DNA of 64,000 bases. Origin: Solirubrobacter taibaiensis (GTDB lineage Bacteria > Actinomycetota > Thermoleophilia > Solirubrobacterales > Solirubrobacteraceae). The stretch spans positions 1-64,000 of the forward strand of contig JAPDDQ010000037.1 in NCBI GenBank assembly GCA_027587225.1, read 5' to 3'. A program made the position numbers and the translations under genes. Of this stretch, positions 35,960 through 44,571 are shown one piece after another (the stretch's first letter is position 1; each line of letters begins with the position of its first letter). The notes below the pieces were generated by a model, which saw only the letters and a program-made list of their open reading frames with translations, was not told the origin of the DNA and did not search any database.

Positions 35960-36794
35960 CACCGAGCGCCTCGGCGTCGGTGGTCCCGCGCGCGGACAGC
36001 ATCTCCACCGCCAGCAGCTGCGCCTCGTCCCAGGTGATGAGCGAGGTAGGGCCGGCGAGCGTCTCCTCGGCGCGCAGCGCAGCGCGCAGACCGGCCAGCG
36101 GGAGCGGGAGCGCACGGCGGCGCCGGCCCGAGGAGGCGAGCACGAGCCGCACGACCTCGCGCTGCGTGAGCGTCTCCGGCCCGGCCAGCTCGAAGCGGCG
36201 ATGGCCGTCGGGCGCCTCGATCGCCGCCAGCACCGCGTCGGCCATGTCCTCGGCCCAGATCGGCTGCGTGCGGGCGATCCCGCGGCCCACCAACGGGACC
36301 AGCGGCAGGTAGCCGAGCCGCTCCACCCACAGCAGGTGCCGGTCGCCGGGCGCGTACATGAGCGAGTGCGCAAGCGTGGTCGTCGGAATGTCGGCGGCGC
36401 CGATGGCGGTATCCGCGAGCGCCTTCGCCCGGTGCATGCGCATCGGGTGGTGCGGCGTGGCGCCGAGCGGCGTGATCCACACGAAGTGCTTGGCGCCGAC
36501 CCGCTCCGCGGCCCGCAACAGTCGGAACGCGGCGAGGCCGTTGAGCTCCTCGACCGTCGCCCGCGGCTGGTCGCGCGCCCCGCCCGCGAGGTGCACGACG
36601 GTGTCCACGCCACGCAGCGCATGTCGCCAGGAAGACGGATCAGCCAGATCCCCGATCGACAATTGCACCCTTACGCGCTCAGGGCCCAATCCGCGCGGGT
36701 CTCGCACCAGACACCGCACTGGCACGCGGTTTGCGACCAGTCGGCGGACCACGGCGTGGCCCAGCAATCCAGTGGCTCCGGTAAGCAGAAGCAC
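35889..36794 (-). CDS. NAD(P)-binding protein of the atypical SDR/NmrA-like group
   Basis: A 301-residue protein with the Rossmann start LLLTGATGLLGHAVVRRL, then VRCLVRDP and GDLADPSSWRHALRGVDTVVHLAGG. Active-site Tyr-x3-Lys is not conserved in the usual place, as in NmrA- and complex-I-associated relatives that act as redox sensors or dehydrogenases of unknown substrate. The GTG at 36794 starts right at the nucleotide-binding motif. The 71-base tail overlap with the amidase gene is unusual but both frames look intact. Confidence 0.82.
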   Translation of the reverse strand: MLLLTGATGLLGHAVVRRLVANRVPVRCLVRDPRGLGPERVRVQLSIGDLADPSSWRHALRGVDTVVHLAGGARDQPRATVEELNGLAAFRLLRAAERVGAKHFVWITPLGATPHHPMRMHRAKALADTAIGAADIPTTTLAHSLMYAPGDRHLLWVERLGYLPLVPLVGRGIARTQPIWAEDMADAVLAAIEAPDGHRRFELAGPETLTQREVVRLVLASSGRRRRALPLPLAGLRAALRAEETLAGPTSLITWDEAQLLAVEMLSARGTTDAEALGVTPRRMAAVLGAGVPKGWRIRAA

Positions 36795-36827
36795 AGTCGA
36801 TCACCAGCCTATGCGACCATTGGGGCC

Positions 36828-37091
36828 ATGGCCTACGTGATCGCCGAGCCCTGTGTGGGAACCAAGGACAATTCCTGCGTCGAGGTCTGCCCCGTCGACT
36901 GCATCCACCCGACGCCCGACGAGCCGGACTACGACAAGGTCGAACAGCTCTATATCGACCCGGACGAGTGCATCGACTGCGACGCCTGCGTCGAAGCGTG
37001 CCCCGTCGATGCGTGCTTCGCTGAAGACCAGCTGCCCGACGAGTGGTCCGCGTTCGCCGAGCGCAACGCGGCCTACTTCGCTGGGAAGTAG
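36828..37091 (+). CDS. fdxA: Ferredoxin, 7Fe type
   Basis: An 87-residue electron carrier. The first cluster set is C9-x7-C17-x3-C21-P and the second CIDCDACVEACP, the arrangement of FdxA ferredoxins with one [3Fe-4S] and one [4Fe-4S] cluster. It starts MAYVIAEPCVGTKDNSCVEV and has an acidic C-terminal extension. It is monocistronic between two minus-strand genes. Confidence 0.93.
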   Translation: MAYVIAEPCVGTKDNSCVEVCPVDCIHPTPDEPDYDKVEQLYIDPDECIDCDACVEACPVDACFAEDQLPDEWSAFAERNAAYFAGK

Positions 37092-37112
37092 ACCGCGCAG
37101 CAGCGTGCGGTC

Positions 37113-38261
37113 TTAGCCGGCCATCGGCAACGACATGCCGACCGGTGACGGCGGGCCCGTCTGAACGACTTCCAGCACCGGAAGCGAGACGGGCTTCGCC
37201 GGGGCCATCGCCATCAGCCCGCGGGCGGTGTGGCGGATGGCCTGGGCGGCCGGATCGTCGGGATCGACCGCGACGAGCGGGATGCCGGCGTCCGCGTGGG
37301 CGCGCAGCGGCATCGTCAGCGGGATCTGGCCCAGCAGCGGGACGTCGAGCTCGTCGGCCAGGCGCTGGCCGCCGCCCTCGCCGAAGATCGGGAAGCGCTC
37401 GCCGCTCGGCGTGGTGAAGCCGGACATGTTCTCCACGACCGCCGAGATCTCCAGGTTGACCTTGTCGGCCATCTGGGCGGAGCGGCGCGCGACCTTCTGC
37501 GCGGCGTCCTGCGGCGTCGTGACGATCATGAACGTGGCCTGCGGGAGCAGCTGGGAGAGCGTCATCGAGACGTCACCCGTGCCCGGCGGCAGGTCGATCA
37601 GCAGGTAGTCGAGCTCGCCCCAGGCGACGTCGTCGAGGAACTGGGTGAGCGCCTTGTGCAGCATCGGGCCGCGCCAGACGACCGCCTCGTCCTCCTTGAG
37701 GAAGAAGCCGATCGAGATGACCTTGATGCCGTGCGACTCGAGCGGGAGGATCTTGCGCTCGGCCGAGACCGACGGGCGCTGGCCGCCGAGGCCGAGCATG
37801 CGCGGGATCGAGTAGCCCCAGACGTCCGCGTCCAGGACGCCGACCTTCTTGCCCTCGGCCTGCAGCGCCGCGGCGAGGTTGACCGTCAGCGTGGACTTGC
37901 CGACGCCGCCCTTGCCGGAGCCGATGCAGAGCACGTTCGCGACCTGCGCGAGCGCGCCCGCGGGCAGACCGGAGGCGCGGCCCAGCTTCTGCTGGAGACC
38001 CTGCTTCTCGGTGTCGGACAGGACGTCGAAGCCGACGCTGACCGCCGTGACGCCCTCGAGCGCTTTGACGGCGTTCGCGACGCCGGACTGGAAATGGCCT
38101 TTGATCGGGCAGCCGGGGGTCGTCAGTGAGACCGTGACGTTGACCGCACCGGTTTCGGCGATGTCAATCGAGCGGACCATCCCGAGCGTGACGATGTCTT
38201 TGTGCAACTCGGGATCGATGACGACCTTGAGCGCCTCGAGGATCTGGTCTCTCGTGGGCAT
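37113..38261 (-). CDS. mrp: Mrp/NBP35-type P-loop ATPase, Fe-S cluster carrier
   Basis: Delivers Fe-S clusters to apoproteins. The protein has 382 residues. The N-terminal DUF59/MIP18-like domain (about 1-85) contains VIDPELHKDIVTLGMV and TTPGCPIKG. The P-loop is GSGKGGVGKSTLTVNLA (about 113-125), followed by DADVWGYSIPRML and LIDLPPGTGDVSMT. The C-terminal CxxC that holds the bridging cluster in many members is absent: the segment reads VVENMSGFTTPSGERF, as in other actinobacterial homologues. How the cluster is bound is therefore open. Confidence 0.93.
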   Translation of the reverse strand: MPTRDQILEALKVVIDPELHKDIVTLGMVRSIDIAETGAVNVTVSLTTPGCPIKGHFQSGVANAVKALEGVTAVSVGFDVLSDTEKQGLQQKLGRASGLPAGALAQVANVLCIGSGKGGVGKSTLTVNLAAALQAEGKKVGVLDADVWGYSIPRMLGLGGQRPSVSAERKILPLESHGIKVISIGFFLKEDEAVVWRGPMLHKALTQFLDDVAWGELDYLLIDLPPGTGDVSMTLSQLLPQATFMIVTTPQDAAQKVARRSAQMADKVNLEISAVVENMSGFTTPSGERFPIFGEGGGQRLADELDVPLLGQIPLTMPLRAHADAGIPLVAVDPDDPAAQAIRHTARGLMAMAPAKPVSLPVLEVVQTGPPSPVGMSLPMAG

Positions 38262-38283
38262 GGGTCCTAGTTTGGCAGGCGGG

Positions 38284-38844
38284 TCAGGCGGCGGCGAGCG
38301 GCCTTCGGCCATCCAGCCGCGCGAGCATCTGCGCACGCCGGGCACGGGCGCCCTCCGGCGAGAGGCCCAGCGTCGCCGCGACCTCGTCCTCGGCGACGCC
38401 GTGGGCGAGCATGCCGAGGATCGCGAGCTCCGGCGGCTCCAGCCTTTCGCCGAGCGCCCGCAGTGCCCGTGGATCGAGGGCCGGGCGCAGCTCACCGCGC
38501 AAGACGGCGGTGAGCGCGCGCGGCGACGCCGACTTCGCGAGCACGGCGTAGGCGCCGGCGATCGCGGCCCGGACCCCCAGACCGGAATCGGCGAACGCGC
38601 TGTAGATCACGGCGCGCGGCGGCTCCGGCAGCGCGCGGGTGCGCAGGCACAGCGACAGGCCGTCGTCGTCGGGCAGATGCAGGTCCAGCAGCGCGACCGC
38701 CGGACGCAGGTCGGCGATGGCCTGGAAGCCCTCCTGCGCCGTGGCCGCGGTCGCGACGATGCGCAGGCCCTCCGCCTCGTCGAGCAACCCGCGGAGGCCG
38801 GAGCGGACCGCGGGATGGTCGTCGACGATGACGAGATCCAGCAT
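38284..38844 (-). CDS. Orphan response regulator with degenerate LuxR-type output domain
   Basis: A 186-residue protein. The receiver spans 1-120, with acidic DD at 8-9 (VIVDDHP), phospho-acceptor Asp in ALLDLHLP and Lys in LAKSASPRA. The output (about 130-186, LEPPELAILGMLAHGVAEDEVAATLGLSPEGARARRAQML) has the outline of a LuxR helix-turn-helix but lacks several usual residues. No kinase gene is coupled directly; the kinase at 39554-40570 lies upstream beyond another regulator and could serve both. Confidence 0.82.
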   Translation of the reverse strand: MLDLVIVDDHPAVRSGLRGLLDEAEGLRIVATAATAQEGFQAIADLRPAVALLDLHLPDDDGLSLCLRTRALPEPPRAVIYSAFADSGLGVRAAIAGAYAVLAKSASPRALTAVLRGELRPALDPRALRALGERLEPPELAILGMLAHGVAEDEVAATLGLSPEGARARRAQMLARLDGRRPLAAA

Positions 38845-38903
38845 CGGCCAAGGATGCTGGACGCGGGCGGCCCGGTCTATCCGGGGCGCCCCGTATTCGG
38901 GGC

Positions 38904-39557
38904 CTAGGGCTCCACCAATCCGCGCCGGATGGCGTAGCGCACGAGCTCCACGCGGTCACGCATGCCGAGCTTGGACAGGATGTTGGTGCGGTGGCGCTCG
39001 ACCGTCTTCTCGCTCAGCACGAGGTCGGCGGCGATCTCGCGCGTCGTCCGCGCTTCGGCGATGAGCTTGACGATCTCCACCTCGCGCGGGGTGAGCGGGT
39101 CGTCGGGCGGTGTCTCGCCGCGCCGGGCGCGTTCCACGAAGTCGCGCATCAACGCGCGGACCGCGCCCGGGTACAGGAACGGCTCGCCGCGCATCGTGGC
39201 CCGGCAGGCCTCGACGAGGTCGCGGTCGGCGACGCTCTTGAGCACGTAGCCGGACGCGCCCGCCCGCAGCGCCTCGAACAGGTACTGCTCGTTGTCGTGC
39301 ATGGAGAGGATCAGCACACGCAGGCCGGCGCGGCGGTTCGTCAGCTCACGGGCAGCCTGCAGGCCGGTCATGCGGGGCATCGAGATGTCGAGCACGGCCA
39401 GGTCGACGTCATCCTGGAGGCCGCGCTCGACGGCCTCCGCGCCGTCGCCGACCTCCGCGACCACGCGGAGATCGTGCTCGCCTTCGAGGACGAGGCGAAG
39501 CCCGCGGCGGACGACCGCGTGGTCGTCGGCGAGCATGATCCGGGTGGGTGCGTTCAT
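38904..39557 (-). CDS. NarL/FixJ-type response regulator
   Basis: A 217-residue regulator. The receiver has ADDHAVVRRGL (DD near residue 12), LDISMPRMTGLQAA with the phospho-Asp, and VLKSVADRDL with the Lys. The LuxR-type output is PLTPREVEIVKLIAEARTTRE followed by IAADLVLSEKTVERHRTNIL. The 4-base overlap with the kinase gene marks the pair as one two-component system. Confidence 0.95.
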   Translation of the reverse strand: MNAPTRIMLADDHAVVRRGLRLVLEGEHDLRVVAEVGDGAEAVERGLQDDVDLAVLDISMPRMTGLQAARELTNRRAGLRVLILSMHDNEQYLFEALRAGASGYVLKSVADRDLVEACRATMRGEPFLYPGAVRALMRDFVERARRGETPPDDPLTPREVEIVKLIAEARTTREIAADLVLSEKTVERHRTNILSKLGMRDRVELVRYAIRRGLVEP

Positions 39558-40570
39558 GTCTGGGGGAGCTCAAGGGTGACGCGTGCGCCGCCCAGCGGAC
39601 TCGAGTTGAGCCTGAGCGTGCCGCCGACGAGCACCGCGCGCTCGCGCATCCCGAGCACGCCGCTGCCCTCGCGAGCGCCGTGCGGGAGCCCGGTGCCGTC
39701 GTCGTCGACCTCCAGCCGCGGACGGCCGCTGTGCAGCGCGAGCCGGACCTCGGCGCGCCTGGCCCCCGAGTGGCGGGCGACGTTCGTCAGCGCCTCCTGG
39801 GCCACGCGATAGAGCACGAGCTCCTCGTCGGCGTTGAAGCTCAGGCCCGGTTGCACGGACACGTCGACCGTGAGCTCGGTGTGCTCGGCCACGCGATCGC
39901 CCAGGACGAGCAGCGCGCTCGCCAGGCCGAGGTCGTCGAGCGCCTCGGGGCGCAGCCGGCGCGCGATCCGCCGCACTTCCTCGAGGCTCTCGCGAGCGGT
40001 CTCCTGCGCCTCGATCACGCCGGGCTTGGCCACAGCGTCGACATCGCGCGCGACACGCCCGAGCTGCAGGACCACGCCCGTGAGGCTCTGCCCCACGCCG
40101 TCGTGCAGCTCCTGCGCCACACGCAGCCGCTCGCCCTCCTGCGCGGCGAGCGCGCGGCCGACGCTCGCGCGCCGCTCCGCCTCCAGGCGCTCGAGCATGT
40201 CGTTGAACGCGTCGGCGAGCTCGGTGGCCTCGGAGTCCCCGCCGGTGACCTGCAGCCGCAGGCCGGGCTCAAGCGGGTCGATCCGGCGCGCGAAGCTGGT
40301 CAGCGCCCGCAGCGGTCCCAGCGCGTGGCGCAGGAGCAGCAGGTTGATCGCGAGCATCGTCACGAGGCTGCCGCCGAAGATCGCGAGCTCACGCAACGCG
40401 ACATCGGTCCCGCTCGGGGCGAAGACGATCGCGGTGATCACGCACGCGGCGGCGAGCACCGCCGCATTGCCGATCGCGACGCGCCAGAACAGCGCAGGAC
40501 CGCGCGAGGAGGGGGACACGGCTTCCAGTCTGACGGCTACCGGAGGGACGGAGTCGGGCGCCACCGGCAC
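39554..40570 (-). CDS. Sensor histidine kinase (HisKA_3/NarX-like)
   Basis: A 338-residue membrane kinase from a GTG at 40570. Two transmembrane helices are at about 28-85, a HAMP-like region LGPLRALTSFARRIDPLEP at about 83-135, then the H-box ERLRVAQELHDGVGQSLTG with the phospho-His. The ATPase domain has the N box ALTNVARHSGARRAEV, a G1 box DDDGTGLP and the G2 segment GSGVLGMRERA. The periplasmic part is only a few residues, so the signal is probably sensed in or near the membrane. Confidence 0.94.
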   Translation of the reverse strand: MPVAPDSVPPVAVRLEAVSPSSRGPALFWRVAIGNAAVLAAACVITAIVFAPSGTDVALRELAIFGGSLVTMLAINLLLLRHALGPLRALTSFARRIDPLEPGLRLQVTGGDSEATELADAFNDMLERLEAERRASVGRALAAQEGERLRVAQELHDGVGQSLTGVVLQLGRVARDVDAVAKPGVIEAQETARESLEEVRRIARRLRPEALDDLGLASALLVLGDRVAEHTELTVDVSVQPGLSFNADEELVLYRVAQEALTNVARHSGARRAEVRLALHSGRPRLEVDDDGTGLPHGAREGSGVLGMRERAVLVGGTLRLNSSPLGGARVTLELPQT

Positions 40571-40691
40571 GCTAACCGAAGCGTGCTCGAGGGGGTCTGG
40601 CCGCGGGCACGCCGCCAGTGAAACGGCTAGCGATGCCGGTGGGCCCTACGTCCATGTCGCACTCCGCATACTCACACCCCCGACTCACGTT

Positions 40692-40719
40692 CGCCATGGG
40701 GGGTACCCCTCAAATGGCG
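40692..40719. promoter_or_regulatory. Nested palindrome between the kinase and the SDR gene
   Basis: CGCCAT, GG, GGGGTACCCC, TCAA, ATGGCG: an outer 6-bp inverted repeat around an inner 10-bp palindrome, in the 174-base gap downstream of the SDR start region and upstream of nothing coded on the plus strand. It may be a terminator or an operator; no T run follows. Confidence 0.45.
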
Positions 40720-40744
40720 TCGGGGGTGGCCCGCTAAAGCGTTT

Positions 40745-41644
40745 CTAAGTGGAGGGCCAGTGCACCCCGGTGAGCTGCTCGGAAACCGTCCACAGCCGCT
40801 CGGCGTCCGCCTCGCTCACGAATGGCTTGTAGGGCTTCTGCTCGGCGGGCGCGCCCGCGAGGTTCCCGGGCCCCTTGGGGCCGTAGAACCGGCCGCCCGG
40901 CGCCTGCGCGGCGTACAGCGCTGTGAGTGCGGCCTTGTCGGGGGTCTGCGAGAACGGCAGGGGGCTCGCCGCGATCCAGCGGATCACCCGGAGCGCGCGC
41001 GTGTCCCGCGAGCGCCCCATCCCGGGCTGGGCCGCGAGCAGGTTGGTGGGTGTGACCCCCGGGTGGGACACATTGCTGGTCAGGCCCCAGCCACGTGCGC
41101 GACCGAGGCGCTCCAGGTGCAGGCCGAACAGCCCGTTGGCGATCTTTGAGCTGCTGTAGGCCTTGTCCGCGTCGTAGGAGCGCTCCCACTGCAGGTCGTC
41201 CCAGTGCACTGCGCCGCTGCGCGCGGCGACGCTGGACTGGGTGACCACGTGCGCGCCGCGCAGGAGCGGCAGCAGACGCCCGGTGAGGGCGAAGTGCCCG
41301 AGGTGGTTAGTGCCGAACTGCAGCTCGAAGCCGTCCTCGGTCACGCGGCGATCTGGCGGGGTCATCACGCCCGCGTTGTTGATCAGCACGTCGAGCGGGC
41401 GCCCCTCCGCCAGCAACGTCGCGGCGAGTCGCTCCACTGAGGCCAGCGAGGCGAGATCGAGCTCGAGGACCCGCACGTTGCCGCCGATGCGGCCGGCCGC
41501 CGCGGTGCCCTTCGCCTGGTTGCGGACGGGCATCAGCACCTCGGCGCCGGCCTGGGTCAGGTGCCGGGCGAGCTCGAGACCGATGCCGTCGCTGGCGCCG
41601 GTGACGAGGGCGAGCTTGCCGGTCAGGTTGTCGGTGCGAGGCAT
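40745..41644 (-). CDS. Short-chain dehydrogenase/reductase (retinol dehydrogenase-like)
   Basis: A 299-residue NAD(P)-dependent oxidoreductase: cofactor motif TGASDGIG (15-22), LINNAGVM, catalytic Ser in VTQSSVAA, and Tyr-x3-Lys in [24 protein letters not shown] before the Tyr is typical of the retinol-dehydrogenase/WW-oxidoreductase-like group. The substrate is unknown. The regulator gene at 41673-42512 lies 28 bases upstream on the same strand and probably controls it. Confidence 0.92.
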   Translation of the reverse strand: MPRTDNLTGKLALVTGASDGIGLELARHLTQAGAEVLMPVRNQAKGTAAAGRIGGNVRVLELDLASLASVERLAATLLAEGRPLDVLINNAGVMTPPDRRVTEDGFELQFGTNHLGHFALTGRLLPLLRGAHVVTQSSVAARSGAVHWDDLQWERSYDADKAYSSSKIANGLFGLHLERLGRARGWGLTSNVSHPGVTPTNLLAAQPGMGRSRDTRALRVIRWIAASPLPFSQTPDKAALTALYAAQAPGGRFYGPKGPGNLAGAPAEQKPYKPFVSEADAERLWTVSEQLTGVHWPST

Positions 41645-41672
41645 ACGACGAGCATGCCCGCGCGCCGACGGT

Positions 41673-42512
41673 CTAAGAAGGGAGCGTCGATCCGTGGATC
41701 GGCACGCCGAGGAACCGCAGCTTGTCGTGGCTCTCGGTGCCGGGTGTGGCGGTGTAGACGAGCAGCACCTGCCCCTCGTCGGCGTTGATCAGCACCTGGC
41801 ACCACAACTCCAGCAATCCGAGCTGCGGGTGCGCGACGCGCTTCTGCTCGCTGAAGTTCACGGCGATCTCGTGCTCGGCCCAGAGCTCGGCGAACTCGGG
41901 ACTGTGTTCCTGGAGCTGCGCGAGTAGGTGCAGCGCGCGCTCGTCGGCTGGATCGCGGGCGAGGACGGCGCGCATGCCGGCCGCATAGACGCGACTGTGG
42001 TGCGCGTGATCCTCAGGCGGGTAGATCTCACGCTCGGCCGGGTCGGTGAACCAGCGGTACCCCAGGTGCCGCGCCATCCCGGTGTGGCGCGTCTGGTCGC
42101 CGACCAGCGCGATGGCCAGGTCGTTCTGCACGAGCGTCACGCCCAGGTCGGACATCACCTGGGCGGGCGTGTCGAGCCGGTCCAGCACGCGCATCAGCGC
42201 CGGGTTGACGTGTTCGGTGCGCCGCGCGTGGGGCGCCGGCGTATGGCCGGCCAGGCGGAGGAGGTGGTCCCGCTCAGGCAGGCTCAGGCGCAGCGCGCGC
42301 GCGAGCGCCGTGAGCAACTGCTCGGAGGGCTGCGGACCGCGTTGTTGCTCCAGGCGCGCGTAGTAGTCGGTGGACATGTGCGCCAGCAGCGCCACCTCCT
42401 CGCGCCGCAGCCCCTTCGTACGCCGCCGCTCGCCAGGCCCGAGACCGACGTCCTCGGGCTGCAGGGCCTCGCGGCGGCGACGCAGGAAGTCGGCCAGCTG
42501 CGAGCGATCCAT
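41673..42512 (-). CDS. Helix-turn-helix regulator of the MmyB-like XRE family
   Basis: A 279-residue protein. The XRE domain (about 3-75) has [25 protein letters not shown], and the C-terminal MmyB-like (PAS-fold) ligand domain has [20 protein letters not shown] and [14 protein letters not shown]. In actinobacteria such regulators commonly sit next to the oxidoreductase they control and may sense fatty acids or similar small molecules. The ATG at 42512 follows a 160-base non-coding gap with a folded element. Confidence 0.92.
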   Translation of the reverse strand: MDRSQLADFLRRRREALQPEDVGLGPGERRRTKGLRREEVALLAHMSTDYYARLEQQRGPQPSEQLLTALARALRLSLPERDHLLRLAGHTPAPHARRTEHVNPALMRVLDRLDTPAQVMSDLGVTLVQNDLAIALVGDQTRHTGMARHLGYRWFTDPAEREIYPPEDHAHHSRVYAAGMRAVLARDPADERALHLLAQLQEHSPEFAELWAEHEIAVNFSEQKRVAHPQLGLLELWCQVLINADEGQVLLVYTATPGTESHDKLRFLGVPIHGSTLPS

Positions 42513-42564
42513 GCGCCCCAGTTAAACACCACCGCCGCCCCACAAGGGGACGGCGGCTGAGGGA

Positions 42565-42655
42565 GGAGAGGGTGCTACACACCCACTGATGGACTCAGTG
42601 AGTCCCGCCGACGGGGTTATGGGTCGGCAGGCTTACCCGCGGGAGCGCCCTCTCC
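42565..42655. ncRNA. Candidate structured RNA closed by a 12-bp stem
   Basis: GGAGAGGGTGCT (42565-42576) pairs with AGCGCCCTCTCC (42644-42655), all 12 positions if one G.U is allowed (plus-strand RNA). Inside are GCCGAC/GTCGGC (42607-42612 with 42623-42628) and either CACTGA/TCAGTG or the palindrome GGACTCA-G-TGAGTCC (42591-42605), which exclude each other, as in a switch. It lies upstream of the XRE-type regulator and downstream of the histone-like gene. Which strand is transcribed is not known, and I recognise no known riboswitch or RNA family in it. Confidence 0.35.
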
Positions 42656-42675
42656 GGAGCGCAGCGGGGGAAGAT

Positions 42676-43329
42676 CTACACCAGGGAGGTGACGCGCTCC
42701 TTGGCGATCGTGCCGACGCGGCTGGCGGTGGCGACGCCGACCTGGGCGACACCCTCGACGCGCGAGGAGACGCCCGCGAGCTGCGCGGTCACGACGTTGT
42801 TGCGGCCGGCCGCGTCACGCTCGACGGCGTTGCGGTTGCGGCGCACGACGCGCTCCAGGCGCGTGCGGGCCTTCTTGACGTCGCGCTCGAGCTGGTTGCG
42901 GGCCTTGACACCGCGGCGCTCGTAGCGGCCCTGGAGCTTGTTGAGCTCCTTCTCGGTCTTCTTGCGGGTGCTGAAGGTGCCGGCGATGGTCGAAGCCGTG
43001 CCGACGACGCGGTCGCGCGCCTCCAGCGTGGCGCCGATGTACGTGAGCGCGGCGCGCTCGGCCAGCGAGATGCCCTGCTCAGCGGTGATGCGAGCGGCCC
43101 GCGCCTGGGCCGAAGCGGCCTCGCGCGTCTCGTTGGTGGCCTGCGTGCGGACGCGACGACCCGTGGTGCGCGACGGCGTGGTGGCCGTGGTGCGGCGCGC
43201 GGCCGGCTTGCGCTTGGCGGCGGCGGGCTTGCGCTTCGCGGCAGCCGCGGGCTTGCGCTTGGCAGCCGCCGGCTTCTTCGAAGCGGTCGTCGTGGAAGTG
43301 GTGGTGGAGGTGCTGGTGTTCTCGGCCAT
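42676..43329 (-). CDS. Histone H1-like/phasin-like DNA-binding protein
   Basis: A 217-residue protein. Residues 1-18 are Thr/Ser-rich. Residues 19-48 hold a Lys/Ala/Pro tail (repeats of AAAKRKPA, three to four copies), as in histone H1-like proteins of bacteria. From about 65 to the end comes a long helical part with heptads: EAASAQARAARITAEQG, LTYIGATLEARDRVVGTAS, KKTEKELNKLQGRYERRGVK and then Arg-rich KKARTRLERVVRRNRNAVERD. That body resembles phasin or heparin-binding-hemagglutinin-like proteins, which normally carry the Lys-rich tail at the C-terminus. A nucleoid or granule-binding role is inference. Confidence 0.75.
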   Translation of the reverse strand: MAENTSTSTTTSTTTASKKPAAAKRKPAAAAKRKPAAAKRKPAARRTTATTPSRTTGRRVRTQATNETREAASAQARAARITAEQGISLAERAALTYIGATLEARDRVVGTASTIAGTFSTRKKTEKELNKLQGRYERRGVKARNQLERDVKKARTRLERVVRRNRNAVERDAAGRNNVVTAQLAGVSSRVEGVAQVGVATASRVGTIAKERVTSLV

Positions 43330-43508
43330 GTGGCTCTACCCATGCCCTTTCGGTTCGGGTTCTTAAGACTATGTTCGCCTCATCCGAGAGGCCGAACATA
43401 TGTACGTAAACCGAAGCCCTGGACGGGTTACAACTTGTGCTTCAGTTTGTAGCACTAGCTTGGATACCAGCTGTGAAGCTGCCGTAAACCGGCGATAGTT
43501 TGTGCGGA

Positions 43509-44537
43509 TCAGAACGCAGGTTCGACGCGCTCGGTACGAGCGAGCCATGCCAAGGCGTCATCGAGCTCCGCCACCGTGGGCATCGCCTCGGGCGAGATCC
43601 ACACGCGGTTGAGCCCTTCGATCCCGGCGTGCGCGACGACCGCGTCGCAGAACGCCTTGCCCTGCACGTACTGGCGCATCTTGAGGTCCATGCCGATCAG
43701 CCGATCCAGGATTTTCAGCAGCCCAGAGCGGTCCTGGCGGCGTCGGCCGAGCGCGGCGCGCAGGGCGGGCAGGTCGTCGAGGACGTCCGCGCCGACCGCG
43801 TCCATGACGTGCTCGGCGTACCCCTCGAGCACCGCCATGAAGGCCTGCACGCGGTCCAACGTCTCGCGCTTCTCCTCGCCGATCATGACCGTCGCGAGCC
43901 CGTCCTCACGGACCCGCTCGACGAGCTTGCGCAGGTCTGTGACATCCGGCACACGGAAGAACGAGGCCGGGTTCATGCGCACCGCGTCGAGCAGCTCGCG
44001 CAGCTGGGCCTGCAGGTACTCGCGCAGCCACGGGACGCCTCCGAACTGCAGCGCGTGCGTCATCTCGTGCAGCGCGACCCAGCGCAGCAACTGATCGGCG
44101 GGCGCGTCGAGCGACTCCGCCGCGTGCGCGAGGTTGGGCGCGACGAACAGCAGCCGCGCGGGCTGGTCGGGCTCCAGGACGGGGAACTCGTACTGCCCGA
44201 GCACGCGCCCGGCGAGGAAGCCGCTGATCGCACCCGCCTCGACCGCCATCACCCCGCCGGCCAGGACCCCGAACGGGCCGAGCTTGCCGCCGATCCGGTC
44301 CGTGGTGGGCTCGAGCACCGTCTTGAGCGACACGAGGTTCGCGTCGATCCAGCCCTGGCGCTCGACCGCCTCGGCGACGGGGACGGGCTGAGCGGCGACG
44401 AGGCCGGTGTACGCGGAGACGAGACGCTCGGCCTCCGCCGCGGGCTCGGCCAGCTGCTCGAACGGCTCCGGGTTGCCGGCGGGCTGCAAATTGGCGACGC
44501 CGCGGGCCACGGTGCCGGCGAGCTTCCAGTCGATCAC
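43509..44537 (-). CDS. Zinc metalloprotease-like protein (DUF2342/F420-associated family)
   Basis: A 342-residue protein from a GTG at 44537. The segment LRWVALHEMTHALQFGG carries the HExxH metal motif (HEMTH), and the downstream Glu in EGYAEHVMDAVG is a candidate third ligand, the layout of the DUF2342 family found in most actinobacteria. The start MIDWKLAGTVARGVA is typical of the family. The protease activity is proposed only from the motif. It lies next to an IMPase-like gene (34-base gap) on the same strand and shows no secretion signal. Some databases label the family 'coenzyme F420 biosynthesis-associated'. Confidence 0.88.
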   Translation of the reverse strand: MIDWKLAGTVARGVANLQPAGNPEPFEQLAEPAAEAERLVSAYTGLVAAQPVPVAEAVERQGWIDANLVSLKTVLEPTTDRIGGKLGPFGVLAGGVMAVEAGAISGFLAGRVLGQYEFPVLEPDQPARLLFVAPNLAHAAESLDAPADQLLRWVALHEMTHALQFGGVPWLREYLQAQLRELLDAVRMNPASFFRVPDVTDLRKLVERVREDGLATVMIGEEKRETLDRVQAFMAVLEGYAEHVMDAVGADVLDDLPALRAALGRRRQDRSGLLKILDRLIGMDLKMRQYVQGKAFCDAVVAHAGIEGLNRVWISPEAMPTVAELDDALAWLARTERVEPAF

Positions 44538-44571
44538 CTGGTCCAGGATGCCAGGCGATCCCAGGCGCGAC

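Noticed and set aside
42565-42655. tRNA-Ser-like ends (GGAGAGG ... CCTCTCC)
   Set aside because: The acceptor-like ends are suggestive, but there is no GGTTCGA-type T arm, no D-loop and no anticodon stem at the right distance. It is kept only as a structured RNA candidate.
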